A stretch of 64,000 nucleotides of DNA from Radiobacillus deserti (GCF_007301515.1 NZ_CP041666.1:2976001-3040000); one strand, 5' to 3'. Positions 18,601 to 26,573 are shown, counted from the first letter of the stretch. Notes: generated by a model from the sequence alone, not told the origin. Numbers and translations are program-made.

Positions 18601-19018
18601 TTCTCGTAATAGTCCGTTTCGGCTCAAAATTCCCATTGTCTCCATGAAAAATACCTGCTGCCGTTACGGCAGCAATCTCTTTCGCATACGGACTTTGACT
18701 ATCGATATCCTCATAGATAGATAGTACAGAGGACACATTATCAGGCACTTTTAAATTCAGTGCTTTGAAAAGGATTACCGCTGTATGTTCTCGTGATACT
18801 TTCTCGTTCGGCTTAAACTCCCCAGATGGATATCCTTTTAAAATTCCTTTACTGGTTAAATCCTTAACGGCGTCATATGCCATGTGATTTGTATCTAGAT
18901 CCGAAAAGGAAATGCCAGCTGCATGTGTTGGGGGTGCCAGAGGCATACTAATAGCAGCACCTGTTAATACAGCTGCTGATACACCGAAACCTTTACTTCG
19001 TTTTGATAATTTTTTCAT
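15626..19018 (-). CDS. SLH surface protein with Ig-like and GLUG repeats
   Basis: A 1130-residue secreted protein: signal peptide (1-33), three SLH repeats (about 36-78, 94-137, 157-205), a beta-rich region (about 225-515) homologous to the proteins at 4594 and 44939, the junction NINGQTNPYY, then bacterial Ig-like modules (about 540-790, with repeated DGDYILTVTD/DGAYVLTVTD strands), and GLUG-type repeats (about 880-1085, GGLVG.N.G.I..S). GLUG repeats are found in surface adhesins and IgA-peptidase-like proteins. No catalytic motif seen; an adhesin or S-layer-associated role is inferred. AGAGGAG site precedes the ATG. Confidence 0.85.
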   Translation of the reverse strand: MKKLSKRSKGFGVSAAVLTGAAISMPLAPPTHAAGISFSDLDTNHMAYDAVKDLTSKGILKGYPSGEFKPNEKVSREHTAVILFKALNLKVPDNVSSVLSIYEDIDSQSPYAKEIAAVTAAGIFHGDNGNFEPKRTITRNEMAVVLVKAFHLQDKGTDFHFEDINDIPKTFQPFVKILAQHKITVGSMNEDGNRVYRGGSSTTRAQMAVFVHKSMLSSTSIERYDQNSVVIAGETYAISKDLQPLFKEENQQLLLGASIKFETSNKVLTQITGLEITNNPVSNAVTNSLDGGGVTIEGNLAINGSTPIKISNLTVTGDLTIESEGFMGEDIQINGRTTVSNSANATLHANEQPSILLRDATLDTVDVNLPKVQLTIHGQSNIKEMNLYQRAGLSVEGPSSLSTLNIHGGVDQLQLNGSIDKLILQQDTTNFTLEGSGHIIHIQLKGGKGNINQQWIGTIDVFEIFSNDIHIRMALGSTIRNVILHENVKIEEVFENYEEIRNYIQNINGQTNPYYDAPPVDHSDRTPPTIVTSKFSVHYDPLSKKVTLVGDAGAVSEGDAVLKVYEWTDTDADGVVKADELQAPIQLGNSAAAGSVNLSLDALAEGAYNLVITATDASGNESEKSASYVIPASIDKTSPMITGVTDGTKTNQNVIPNSSASDVQSVVLKKDNIAIDGYTLGTPITGDGAYVLTVTDDDGNRSEVAFTIDKIAPDVSGVTDQQTYNTSVTPTSTASDIATITLVKNGTIVNGYVLGTPISEDGDYILTVTDLVGNSMVVSFTIDKGAYGIGDGSIGNPYVIDNVEQLNHVRDNLSAHYVLNTDIDMSQTSYKDGWAPIGTTAEPFSGTLKGNGKVIENLKIQANGATGLFGAVADGSEISNLTLTNASISNTGNGTGILVGHMAGGVVTDVTVSGNINTNGSSAGTLVGYMNAGSISNSSGSGSVTGVKGGINMGGLIGIMRTSAQLNHSDADTDVHSLHSEAGGLVGANEGTITHSFALGSVFSNFINVGGLVGSNHGSITQSYSTVEVKGGSGIVGGLVGLNEGTITETYAAGAVNSSGVDVGGLVGKNNNTVSSSFYDMQITTQSDTGKGIPLSTLEMKQQSTYTNAGWDFTNTWFMPTGDYPEFKEE

Positions 19019-19457
19019 TTTTTTCTCCTCTCACTCTGGTTTTAAAAATTGGAACATGTTGGCGATTCCTTGGCTTTCTTTTTTACTACTTAAAAATATC
19101 GATTCTAGTATTTATAGATATTATTATTTTAAGCTTGTGAAAAGGTCAAGGTTATTTTGGATTATTTTGTAAAGAGTCATAAAAAGAGATAAAGACTGAG
19201 GTGCCTGTCACTACCCGTATTTTGATGAATAATGTCGAACTCGTCCAGATTTTTCAAGATTCTATCTGAGAAGATAATTAAACCACCCATTCACACACGG
19301 GTGGTTATCTAAATACGGCTGAAAGCCTTCATTGTAAGTAAACTTTCCAATAGTTATTTTTAGTCCAACTGTCCAAACTTAGGACTTTATATGTTACCTT
19401 ATGTAAGAACAATCGTGTGTGCCATTTTGGCCATAACTTCCCTCTGGTCAGTCTCCA
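19019..19457. other. Intergenic stretch with a REP-like repeat
   Basis: No credible coding frame. It holds the start region of the SLH gene ending at 15626 and one copy of the GTGCCTGTCACTACCCG repeat (separate entry). An imperfect stem around 19272-19300 (ACCACCC...GGGTGGT) could terminate the DUF3278 gene. Confidence 0.5.
19198..19240 (+). repeat. REP-like repeat copy 1
   Basis: GAGGTGCCTGTCACTACCCG followed by a TTTTG-rich stretch and GTCGAA. The same unit occurs at 39036, inverted at 39195, and as a rearranged copy at 42519. Confidence 0.6.
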
Positions 19458-19955
19458 TCAAAAATGCTTCTGCAGCTTCGACTTTGAAAACAGATAAAGG
19501 GACATTCCAAAAAACACTCCCCCACCAATCCAAATGATTACATTCCACCAACTTACGTCTATTTCACCAGTAGATAGGTAAGGAGATACGTATTCCATAA
19601 AAATTAACATAAAAAGTCCCCATTGAGCCCCAGCTAAAGTAGATGTCTTTTTTAATTGTTTTTTCTTTTCTTCGTACTCTTCCTCAGAAGCACAATCTGT
19701 TTCATCCAAGTGTTTTCTTCTTATCTTGATAACGGTCATCATTGCATAAGCCATATTTATAATAAAAAGTGCTGGTGTTGCGAAGGAAAGAGTATGTTGA
19801 ATGGTATCGATAATAAGACTTATAAACATTAAAATCATGGTTAAATACCATAGTAAAATTCCAGAAAAGGCCAACTCTTTGTATATTTCCGAGCGCTGAT
19901 ATTCATCTCGATCATCGACCACTCCGACAAATCGATTAAGTATTTTATTCTTCAC
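19458..19955 (-). CDS. DUF3278 membrane protein
   Basis: A 165-residue protein with four membrane helices and a charged central loop (KKKQLKKTS), matching DUF3278 proteins that are typically encoded after a small XRE regulator, as here. GTG start at 19953-19955 overlaps the end of the regulator gene by 11 bases, indicating translational coupling. The function of the family is unknown; the pairing suggests a regulator plus a membrane sensor or effector. Confidence 0.75.
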   Translation of the reverse strand: MKNKILNRFVGVVDDRDEYQRSEIYKELAFSGILLWYLTMILMFISLIIDTIQHTLSFATPALFIINMAYAMMTVIKIRRKHLDETDCASEEEYEEKKKQLKKTSTLAGAQWGLFMLIFMEYVSPYLSTGEIDVSWWNVIIWIGGGVFFGMSLYLFSKSKLQKHF

Positions 19956-20148
19956 TGTGATTCTCCTCCCAAAATAACTGATTTAAGTCTGTCCTGAGCT
20001 CCTTGGCTAAGGCTATGCACAAAGACAAAGAGGGGTTGTACTTGTCGTTTTCAATTAAATTAATCGTCTGTCTTGCTACACCGACTTTTTTTGCAAGCTC
20101 AATCTGAGTAAAGCTTCTCTGCTTCCGATACTCCTTGACTCTGTTCAA
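19945..20148 (-). CDS. XRE family regulator (67 aa)
   Basis: A single helix-turn-helix protein: FTQIELAKKVGVARQTINLIENDKYNPSL is the HTH. The TTG at 20146-20148 (giving MNRVKEYRKQ) is chosen because AAAGGGTGG lies just before it and the length then fits this group; the longer frame from 20193 starts inside the promoter. It overlaps the DUF3278 gene. The promoter has two copies of a 14-bp sequence that is probably its own operator. Confidence 0.85.
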   Translation of the reverse strand: MNRVKEYRKQRSFTQIELAKKVGVARQTINLIENDKYNPSLSLCIALAKELRTDLNQLFWEENHSEE

Positions 20149-20179
20149 GTCCGCCACCCTTTCTAATAATTGCATGTAC

Positions 20180-20222
20180 ATTATATATGACATCTCGAAA
20201 TAATGTCAATTATATATGACAT
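20180..20222 (-). promoter_or_regulatory. XRE promoter with 14-bp direct repeat operator
   Basis: On the minus strand TTGACA (20204-20209) and TATAAT (20180-20185) are 18 bases apart. ATTATATATGACAT occurs twice in the same orientation, at 20180-20193 (covering the -10 box) and 20209-20222 (just upstream of the -35 box). Binding of the adjacent XRE protein to block the promoter is inferred. Confidence 0.7.
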
Positions 20223-20237
20223 AAAGACCAGAAAATA

Positions 20238-20255
20238 GACCGTCCTAAGACGGTC
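20238..20255 (-). terminator. Terminator overlapping a stop codon
   Basis: GACCGTC-TTAG-GACGGTC on the minus strand; the stop TAG of the gene ending at 20245 lies in the loop, and TATTTTC follows. It ends the deacetylase-amidase operon. Confidence 0.75.
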
Positions 20256-21021
20256 CATAATCTAATCCTTCTATGAACATCGAATTCGCAACAAAAATGA
20301 AATCATTTGCATAAAACTTTTTCCCTACCATCGATATCGTATATCTCATTTCACCATGCAGAAAGACTAGCGTAGGATTACTTGATGAATCCTTTGCCAA
20401 AAGTGCCTTCGTTCCATTTTTGAGATAATATATTTTCGTATTTTTTTCTTTGAGACTCTCCAGCTCTTTTTCTTCAGGAACTACCTCCAATTGAACAGCT
20501 GCATTATGTTTCGTACTCCTGTAGTTAATGGTTACTTTATCCCCAACCATTTCACCATCTATATGCGTAACGTCAATAGGAAACTCAGCTATTCCGAGAA
20601 TTTTTTTACCATGCTTTTTTCTATATTCTTGTATGATATTCGATTCATTCATGAACGGATTGGAGCCATCATAAACGACCTTAATATTTGTTATTTTATC
20701 CTTCGTCGACATGATTTCCCATATAAAAGCAATACGTTTAGGTTCATCTTCCCCATCATCAATATAGGCAACGGAAACATGAACATTATCTTTTGATGTG
20801 GGCAATCCTAAGATTTCTTTTATTCGTGTGTTTTCACGTATTTCTGGAATTTCTACATCGGAAGACAAGAATTGTTCCGCCTTATCTTCTCCTTTTGTAA
20901 TTAACGCATGGATAAAATTGCTAACCACATCACTTTTATAAGGTGTAGCTGAAACGATTTGGGAGCATAAGAACAGCCATACAATAAATACTAAAAGTAA
21001 TTTTTTCATCTTCTTCACCAT
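20245..21021 (-). CDS. Secreted protein of unknown function
   Basis: A 258-residue protein with a signal peptide (MKKLLLVFIVWLFLCSQ, cleavage near VSA-TP) and a mixed alpha/beta body without recognised motifs. It lies 65 bases after the amidase gene and shares its direction, with a terminator only after it, so it is probably the third gene of the deacetylase-amidase operon. That placement suggests a role at the cell wall; no function can be read from the sequence. Confidence 0.65.
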   Translation of the reverse strand: MVKKMKKLLLVFIVWLFLCSQIVSATPYKSDVVSNFIHALITKGEDKAEQFLSSDVEIPEIRENTRIKEILGLPTSKDNVHVSVAYIDDGEDEPKRIAFIWEIMSTKDKITNIKVVYDGSNPFMNESNIIQEYRKKHGKKILGIAEFPIDVTHIDGEMVGDKVTINYRSTKHNAAVQLEVVPEEKELESLKEKNTKIYYLKNGTKALLAKDSSSNPTLVFLHGEMRYTISMVGKKFYANDFIFVANSMFIEGLDYGPS

Positions 21022-21086
21022 ATAGTAGCTTGTCCAATATAGTAATGATTATGTTACCTCCACCCTTTACATCTGCGATACCACTT

Positions 21087-21770
21087 CTAACTTCTGTATT
21101 CTTTAATCCCTTCCACAATAGAAGCAGCAACTCTATCTTGAAATTCTTCCGTCCACATTTCTGATTCCTCCTGAGGATTCGTTAAATACCCTACTTCTAT
21201 TAATACTGCTGGCATTTTCGTATCCCTTACGACAAAGAGATCCTTCTTTTGTATGCCTCTATCCCTAAATCCAGTAGCTTCAACTACTTTTTCCTGAATC
21301 AAATTAGCCAAATATTTGGAGTGCTTGTGATAATAAAAAGTCTCCGTGCCAGAAACAGTAGGGTCTGTAAACGTATTGCCATGGATTGAAATAAATACAT
21401 CTGCGTTTAATTTATTGGCATATTTGGGTCTATAACGGCTTTCCTGTGAAATAAAGCTATCCTCTGTTCTTGTCATAAACACCTCTATTCCGGATTCCTC
21501 CTTCAACAAGGTTTGCACCTTTTTGGATACACTTAGCGTAAAATCCTTCTCATTCTGACCACTTGCCCCAGTCGCCCCGACATCTTTACCGCCATGGCCT
21601 GGATCAATGACCACCTTAAACTCTGTATTCCTGTCGTCAGTTTTAGTAGGATAGTCTTTCTTGTTTTCGTAGATAGGTTGATTCTCTTCATGAAGAGAAT
21701 GGCTAGTATAAACCGATAATGTAATAAATAATAATAATAGCAACGTTACAAACAACGTAATTTTTTTCAT
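21087..21770 (-). CDS. N-acetylmuramoyl-L-alanine amidase (Amidase_3)
   Basis: A 227-residue zinc amidase that cuts the bond between muramic acid and the peptide stem. It has one N-terminal membrane anchor or signal (4-22). Zinc ligands fit the family: His59 (IDPGHGG), Glu74 (QNEKDFT), His130 (SIHGN), and catalytic Glu192 (LIEVGYLTN). Single-domain form without SPOR, LysM or SLH modules, as in CwlD-type enzymes, but equivalence to CwlD is not shown. It starts 21 bases after the deacetylase gene, so the two are co-transcribed and act on the same wall. Confidence 0.9.
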   Translation of the reverse strand: MKKITLFVTLLLLLFITLSVYTSHSLHEENQPIYENKKDYPTKTDDRNTEFKVVIDPGHGGKDVGATGASGQNEKDFTLSVSKKVQTLLKEESGIEVFMTRTEDSFISQESRYRPKYANKLNADVFISIHGNTFTDPTVSGTETFYYHKHSKYLANLIQEKVVEATGFRDRGIQKKDLFVVRDTKMPAVLIEVGYLTNPQEESEMWTEEFQDRVAASIVEGIKEYRS

Positions 21771-21791
21771 ATTTTCCCCTTCTTTCGATAT

Positions 21792-22628
21792 TTAAAGTTT
21801 AGGTAGCTGATGACAACGGTCATAACACCTGAATTGGACTGGTTCAACAGAAGAGTCTAACTTCTTCATCTCAAACCCATGTTCTGTTAAATAGGTTAAT
21901 AGCTCCGCTAGACTTTGCGCGGTTTGGGATTGGTCATGAAGCAGCACAACTGGTGTGGCTCCATTTCCTTCAATAGATTGAATTTGATCAATGAGATTTT
22001 CCACATACTTGCCGTCTTTCCGATCCCAATCGCGACTGTCAATATTCCAATCCCACAATTCATAGCCTTGTTCCTTCAAAGCTTTTCTGTACGGTTTGGT
22101 TAAATATGGGACACTCCCATATGGAGTACGTATCAGTGAAGAATGAACACCGGCGATGTTTTCTAGGACTTGTTGAGCTTCATTCATTTCGTTGAGAACC
22201 GTTTGTTCAGACTTATAAAAGCGATTTAAATCATGCGTTACACCGTGTAATCCAACACCATGTCCCTCTTGAACCATTTGCTTTACTAAATTAGACCGCT
22301 CCTCCATATGAGGAGAGAGCATAAAAAAGGTCGCTTTTGCGCCATACTCCTTTAAGATTTCAAGAACATCGTCTGTTGCGGAAGTTGGGCCGTCATCAAA
22401 GGTTAAGTAGACAACCTTTTCGTCAGAGTGTTCTGCATCAGGCAATTGCGCTATAGTCCGTTCTTGTTGATTCCTTACATCCTTCTTCAATTGATCTTTT
22501 ACCTCTTGAGGAGAAAAAGGAAATGTATCCAGAAAAAAGAACAGAAATATGATAAAGAGTAAGAGAACCAGATGGATGATTCTTTTCTTTCTCAATCGTT
22601 TTTTTCGAGTAGTCCGCTGTAATGCCAT
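21792..22628 (-). CDS. Polysaccharide deacetylase (NodB domain)
   Basis: A 278-residue carbohydrate esterase family 4 protein that removes acetyl groups from GlcNAc or MurNAc. A basic cytoplasmic N-terminus and one membrane helix (18-34) anchor it outside the membrane. Motifs: TFDDGP (76-81), the metal site HGVTH (128-132), RTPYG (167-171), DWNIDSRDW and LLHD (229-232). First gene of an operon with the amidase. Its promoter region carries the 23-bp direct-repeat site shared with the two-component operon. Confidence 0.9.
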   Translation of the reverse strand: MALQRTTRKKRLRKKRIIHLVLLLFIIFLFFFLDTFPFSPQEVKDQLKKDVRNQQERTIAQLPDAEHSDEKVVYLTFDDGPTSATDDVLEILKEYGAKATFFMLSPHMEERSNLVKQMVQEGHGVGLHGVTHDLNRFYKSEQTVLNEMNEAQQVLENIAGVHSSLIRTPYGSVPYLTKPYRKALKEQGYELWDWNIDSRDWDRKDGKYVENLIDQIQSIEGNGATPVVLLHDQSQTAQSLAELLTYLTEHGFEMKKLDSSVEPVQFRCYDRCHQLPKL

Positions 22629-22682
22629 AAATGTTTTATCCTCTCTCTATAAATCTTTCTACGGTATAAAGATTAATAGAGA

Positions 22683-22705
22683 GAGGTGAAGATGAAGTGA
22701 AGATG
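22683..22705 (-). promoter_or_regulatory. Direct-repeat site before the deacetylase operon
   Basis: On the minus strand two adjacent copies of CATCTTCACTT/C form a 23-bp element, 55 bases before the deacetylase start. It matches the element at 25359-25381 at 19 of 23 positions. Tandem 11-bp repeats are the usual shape of OmpR/PhoB-type binding sites. Confidence 0.65.
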
Positions 22706-22732
22706 ATATCAATATGGTTTAAAAACTATGTA

Positions 22733-22784
22733 GCATAAAAAAAGCTATCCGTCCCAGCCTTCGAATAGGCTTGAACGGATAGCT
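22733..22784 (-). terminator. Terminator of the two-component operon
   Basis: Arms AGCTATCCGT and ACGGATAGCT (22743-22752, 22775-22784) with an internal partial stem, followed on the minus strand by a run of seven T. It lies between the kinase gene and the deacetylase promoter. Confidence 0.9.
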
Positions 22785-22802
22785 CAAATCAGCGACATAT
22801 TT

Positions 22803-24614
22803 CTAATCTTTATTTAAATAAAAGAAAAATAACACTCCATCCTCTGTATTATATACTCCGTATTCCGAACCATGTAGATCTAAGATATTCTTAGAGATAG
22901 CAAGCCCCAAACCTGTGCCACCTTTCGAACGTCTGCGCGACGTATCGCCACGATAAAATCGATCCCATATCTTTTCTAATTGCTCCTGTTTAATATGGGC
23001 TCCTTTATTTTCCACACATATTTTTACACGGTCGTTCTCTTCTATCGTGGAAATCAGAATAAGATTATGTTCTGGTGTATATCGTATGGCATTCGTAATA
23101 AAGTTTGTAAGTACTTGTTCTATTCTGTTTTGATTAGCAACGACCTTTAGATTAGCAAGTTGTTGCTCAACATGTAATTGTTTTTTAGCTATTTCAGGAG
23201 CTAATTGGTCACATATATATGCAATGACTTGATCAATATAAAATACATCCATTTCCATCTTGTACGTACCAGACTCATACTTCGCTAATTCCAGCATATC
23301 CACTATGAGCATGTCCATTTTATCTACTTCTTTTGACATCGCTATAAAATAATGTTCCTTCTTATTACTAGCGACGCCATCCTCTAATATGGAAATGCAG
23401 CTTTTTAAAATACTTAAAGGCGTTTTTAATTCGTGAGAAACACCGGATATAAATTCCTTTCGTGTATTTTCTAATTGTTTCTCTTTCTCTATGTCCTGTT
23501 GCAATTGATTAATATGCGAATGCAATGTATCGGAAAGCTTGTTAATATTTTGTGATAAAGCACCAATCTCATCTTTTGAAGAAATTGGGATTGTTTCCGA
23601 AAAATCTAAGTTCGCAATCTTTTCCGTCGTCTCGTTTATTTGAATTAGTGGCTTCGCAATCTTTTTCGAATAATAAAAGGACACCAATATGATAAGGAGT
23701 AGCACAAAAATAATGAAGTATGCATAATAGTCTTGTATCATTTGAACCGCTTCATCAACCGGTTGTAAAGAGGTCATCGCATAGATATAGATAGTTTCGC
23801 CAGTTTGGTTCTCTATAGGTTCTATAAAGATTTTGTATTTTATATCATTCTCCTCGTAATCCACTGTTTCAGCACTTTGTATATCTTTTTTATTTAATAG
23901 TAAATCCACTTGGAATTGCTTTATTCGATCTAAAAACATAGTGTTTGAATATATATCTTGTCCGATAGTGCTTAATGGTAATTGTAATTTTTGAATCTCT
24001 CCCTTCAAATAGACCTGTGAAGTGGCGTTTGGCGCAGACTCCTGTGGTGCTGGCTGCTGTGGTGCTGGCTTTCTTAAAGACTTTTTCCCATATACTTTTT
24101 TTGAGAGCAGCATATTTTCCAACATAAAATCTTGATTTTCCATCATTAAAATAATAGGAACTAACTTATCCTTTTCCATAATCCCATCAATTAATATGTG
24201 GTTCCCCTTATCTAAATAAAACTTTGTTCTATCTAAATCTTCTAAACTTATGAAACTATATAAAGGAATCGTTATTTCACGATTCGAGAAACCCTCATAT
24301 TTTGAAGCTTCAACTTGAATTCTTACAGAAAAATCATCTGCATTCCTAATATTACCTGCAGAATCAACAGTTGTGATCCATGTTGTATTTTCTTCGTAAA
24401 ATTTCTGCTCAAGTTTTTCAATAGTAGTAGGATCACCTTTCGCCTTTACGTATTGATCCTTAAACGTTTGAATACTCTTTTTGATTTCATTTACCTTTTG
24501 GTATTCATAATATTGTTTAAAGAAGACGGTTTGTCCAACAAAAATAGCTGCTAAAATGAGCGTGCATAATAGTGTCGTCAGCAGAAACAGTTTCCACACG
24601 ATCCCTTTTTTCAT
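22803..24614 (-). CDS. Sensor histidine kinase
   Basis: A 603-residue membrane kinase. TM1 at 8-30 and TM2 at 297-315 flank a large extracytoplasmic sensor (31-296) containing a proline/glutamine-rich stretch (QQPAPQES). HAMP follows at about 317-370, then the phosphoacceptor His394 in SGVSHELKTP, the N box (TNFITNAIRY, 503-512) and G box (GGTGLGLA, 565-572). It overlaps the response regulator by ATGA. The shared operator with the deacetylase operon suggests it senses cell-envelope state; its signal is unknown. Confidence 0.9.
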   Translation of the reverse strand: MKKGIVWKLFLLTTLLCTLILAAIFVGQTVFFKQYYEYQKVNEIKKSIQTFKDQYVKAKGDPTTIEKLEQKFYEENTTWITTVDSAGNIRNADDFSVRIQVEASKYEGFSNREITIPLYSFISLEDLDRTKFYLDKGNHILIDGIMEKDKLVPIILMMENQDFMLENMLLSKKVYGKKSLRKPAPQQPAPQESAPNATSQVYLKGEIQKLQLPLSTIGQDIYSNTMFLDRIKQFQVDLLLNKKDIQSAETVDYEENDIKYKIFIEPIENQTGETIYIYAMTSLQPVDEAVQMIQDYYAYFIIFVLLLIILVSFYYSKKIAKPLIQINETTEKIANLDFSETIPISSKDEIGALSQNINKLSDTLHSHINQLQQDIEKEKQLENTRKEFISGVSHELKTPLSILKSCISILEDGVASNKKEHYFIAMSKEVDKMDMLIVDMLELAKYESGTYKMEMDVFYIDQVIAYICDQLAPEIAKKQLHVEQQLANLKVVANQNRIEQVLTNFITNAIRYTPEHNLILISTIEENDRVKICVENKGAHIKQEQLEKIWDRFYRGDTSRRRSKGGTGLGLAISKNILDLHGSEYGVYNTEDGVLFFFYLNKD

Positions 24615-25301
24615 GCTTTTTCCTCAAACTTGTAGCCTGCACGAATCACCGTTACAATACAGTCTGCTTTTGTGCCTAATTTGTAACGCAAATTTCGAAT
24701 ATGACTATTAACTGTCCGATCATCTCCAACAAATTCATAGCCCCAGATTTTCGTAATTAATTGCTCTCTCGTTATAATGATGCCTGGGTTTTGCATGAAA
24801 TAGGTTAATATTTCAAATTCTGTATGAGTTAAATGGATATTTTCCCCCTCTACTGTCACAATTCGAGAAGGAAAATCGACCCGAATCCCACTCTTGATAA
24901 GAATGTCTTCGTTTGATACCTTCCCTGTAGCAAGATAACGACTTTCCATTAGTCGTTTTACTCTAGCCAATAAAATGGGGGGGACTGTACGGTTTTGTGA
25001 CATAATCATCCGCACCTAGTTCAAACCCTAGTAACGTATCATCTTCATCGACTCGAGCCGTCAACATAATAATGGGAACGTTAGATGCTTTTCGAATTCT
25101 TCTGCAAACAGACCATCCATCTAGCTCTGGCAACATAATATCTAGAATTATTAAGTGGACTTCATCTTCTTCTTCAAATATAGTTAATGCTTCATTGCCA
25201 TTAACAGCTTCTAACACGTTATATCCTTCATTTAATAAATAATCCTTTACAATTTCCCGTAATATGTCTTCGTCTTCTACAATTAATATTGTTCTTTGCA
25301 T
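24611..25301 (-). pseudogene. OmpR-family response regulator, frameshifted in a G7/C7 run
   Basis: A two-domain regulator of about 229 residues in two frames. The receiver part has VEDED, the phosphoacceptor in LIILDIMLPELDGW, the T in MLTAR and the K in YVTKPYSPP. The winged-helix part ends with TVNSHIRNLRYKLG. The break is in the run of seven G at 24977-24983; with six the protein reads SPPILLARVKRLM without interruption. Start ATG at 25299-25301, with GAGGAGA upstream. It could be a true null, a slippage-controlled switch, or an error. Confidence 0.85.
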
Positions 25302-25358
25302 GGCATATATCTCCTCGCAACTATCTCCATGATCGTAATGAAGTAAGAATAGCATAAT

Positions 25359-25381
25359 GAGGTAAAGATGAGATAAAGATG
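25359..25381 (-). promoter_or_regulatory. Direct-repeat site before the two-component operon
   Basis: On the minus strand CATCTTTATCT and CATCTTTACCT lie in tandem, 58 bases before the response regulator start, nearly the same distance as the matching site before the deacetylase gene. A third, weaker CTTACTTCAT copy lies a little downstream. Autoregulation is inferred. Confidence 0.65.
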
Positions 25382-25456
25382 TTAAATTTTTTTAGACTAG
25401 CTTTCCTTCATATTATCCCCAACACATTGCTCTTTTACATACATACGAAAAAAACG

Positions 25457-25494
25457 CCATAAAAAAGGACAGTTCCATACTTGGAGAACCGCCC
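25457..25494 (-). terminator. Imperfect terminator hairpin
   Basis: Arms at about 25465-25476 and 25481-25494 pair imperfectly around TACT; on the minus strand six T follow. It lies 18 bases after the small gene ending at 25512. Confidence 0.6.
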
Positions 25495-25511
25495 TAGAAA
25501 CGATATAGATT

Positions 25512-25682
25512 TCATACGTTGTATAAACCCTTATTCTTCTCATGCTGCTTCACGAGCTCTTTTAATTCCATTCTATACTTCTCTACCCACTTTATCTTTC
25601 TTCCTGTTAAGTATGAAAACATAACGACAACGATATATTTAACCTTCATTTCGTCCTTGTTTTGTTGAATTATCCTATCCAT
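25512..25682 (-). CDS. Small basic protein (56 aa)
   Basis: MDRIIQQNKDEMKVKYIVVV, then a charged helical tail (LKELVKQHEKNKG). A GGAG lies 7 bases before the ATG and a terminator follows the stop, both of which support a real gene. No family recognised; no clear membrane segment beyond IVVVMF. Confidence 0.45.
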   Translation of the reverse strand: MDRIIQQNKDEMKVKYIVVVMFSYLTGRKIKWVEKYRMELKELVKQHEKNKGLYNV

Positions 25683-25768
25683 TTGGTCTCCAACTTTCTT
25701 TTAAAATCATATGGTGTGAAACCCTTGTAAAAAGAATCTGTAGATATTATAAAAGAGGAGCATTGTTT

Positions 25769-25918
25769 ATGCTTTACCTTTACAACAGTGGATTCACTTT
25801 TTTAGTGAATTATTATGTAATGTCCTTAAGGTTGAGTGGTAACGTTTTTCCGCTATTCGTGGATAATAGAATAAAATATGTCTTTTACAAACATTTCTTG
25901 TTAGTGAAGGTGGACTAA
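25769..25918 (+). CDS. Possible small protein (49 aa), doubtful
   Basis: An ATG with a GAGGAG site 7 bases upstream opens a 49-codon frame rich in Phe, Tyr and Val. After the stop the same frame stays open for another 35 codons. It may be a remnant of a longer gene. No family recognised. Confidence 0.25.
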   Translation: MLYLYNSGFTFLVNYYVMSLRLSGNVFPLFVDNRIKYVFYKHFLLVKVD

Positions 25919-25985
25919 TTAGAGATTGAATTACATATGGTTTCCCTTATAAAGTGCGCCAACAAGTTACCATTCAAGAAATACA

Positions 25986-26216
25986 TCAAGAACCGCGGTT
26001 TTTTCGTAAGGAATTACATAAAATAATTCCGCCTATTATAGCGAGTAGTATAGCAAGAATGACTGGAAAAGTACCAACCTCCCTAAAAGCAGTTCCGTAA
26101 ACACCGTACTTTGTAATCCACCCTTGACCATCAGGACCAGCTAATACTTCAGAATAGATTGATGCACTAATTAAGGTAGAACCATAAATGATTGCACTCA
26201 TCAATAAGAAGGTCAA
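25986..26216 (-). CDS. Two-helix membrane protein
   Basis: About 76 residues: helix (1-20), a loop with AGPDGQGWITKYGVYGTAFRE, then a second helix (48-66) and a basic end. The TTG used here has no ribosome site; a GGGAGGA lies ideally placed for an in-frame ATT at 26235-26237, a rare start codon that would add seven residues. No family recognised. First of a row of tiny membrane genes. Confidence 0.45.
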   Translation of the reverse strand: MTFLLMSAIIYGSTLISASIYSEVLAGPDGQGWITKYGVYGTAFREVGTFPVILAILLAIIGGIILCNSLRKNRGS

Positions 26217-26272
26217 ACCTACATTTACATTTTTAATAGAATCGTCCTCCCTTTTTTCAAAGAATAAAGAAG

Positions 26273-26377
26273 CTATTCCTTGTCCTCATTCTTCTCTTCT
26301 TTCTTTTTCTTCTTCCCCATTAATGCAAATGCAATGGAGCTAAAAAAATCAGCAATGATAGTAAATAGAGCGCCCAT
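26273..26377 (-). CDS. Tiny membrane protein (34 aa)
   Basis: ATG at 26375-26377 with an AAAGGAG site 7 bases upstream. One hydrophobic helix (MGALFTIIADFFSSIAFALM) and a highly charged lysine/glutamate tail. No family recognised. Confidence 0.5.
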   Translation of the reverse strand: MGALFTIIADFFSSIAFALMGKKKKKEEKNEDKE

Positions 26378-26390
26378 TAATCTACTCCTT

Positions 26391-26573
26391 TCACAACCAC
26401 TTGTTAAAAAATTCACTTATGAAAAAGGATCCAAAATATATCAAGCTCATACTAAATAAAACAATAGTAAATGTAGTTATTCCTTTAGGTAACTTGCCGT
26501 AAAAGTATATGAGGAATAAGCCAGCTATTATGTGGATTAATAAAAATATAGTTGTAGTCATCTCAAGTACCAC
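26391..26573 (-). CDS. Two-helix membrane protein (56-60 aa)
   Basis: Two hydrophobic helices separated by YGKLPKG. The GTG at 26571-26573 and the ATG at 26559-26561 are both possible; neither has a strong ribosome site. It lies in a row of similar tiny membrane genes. Confidence 0.4.
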   Translation of the reverse strand: MVLEMTTTIFLLIHIIAGLFLIYFYGKLPKGITTFTIVLFSMSLIYFGSFFISEFFNKWL

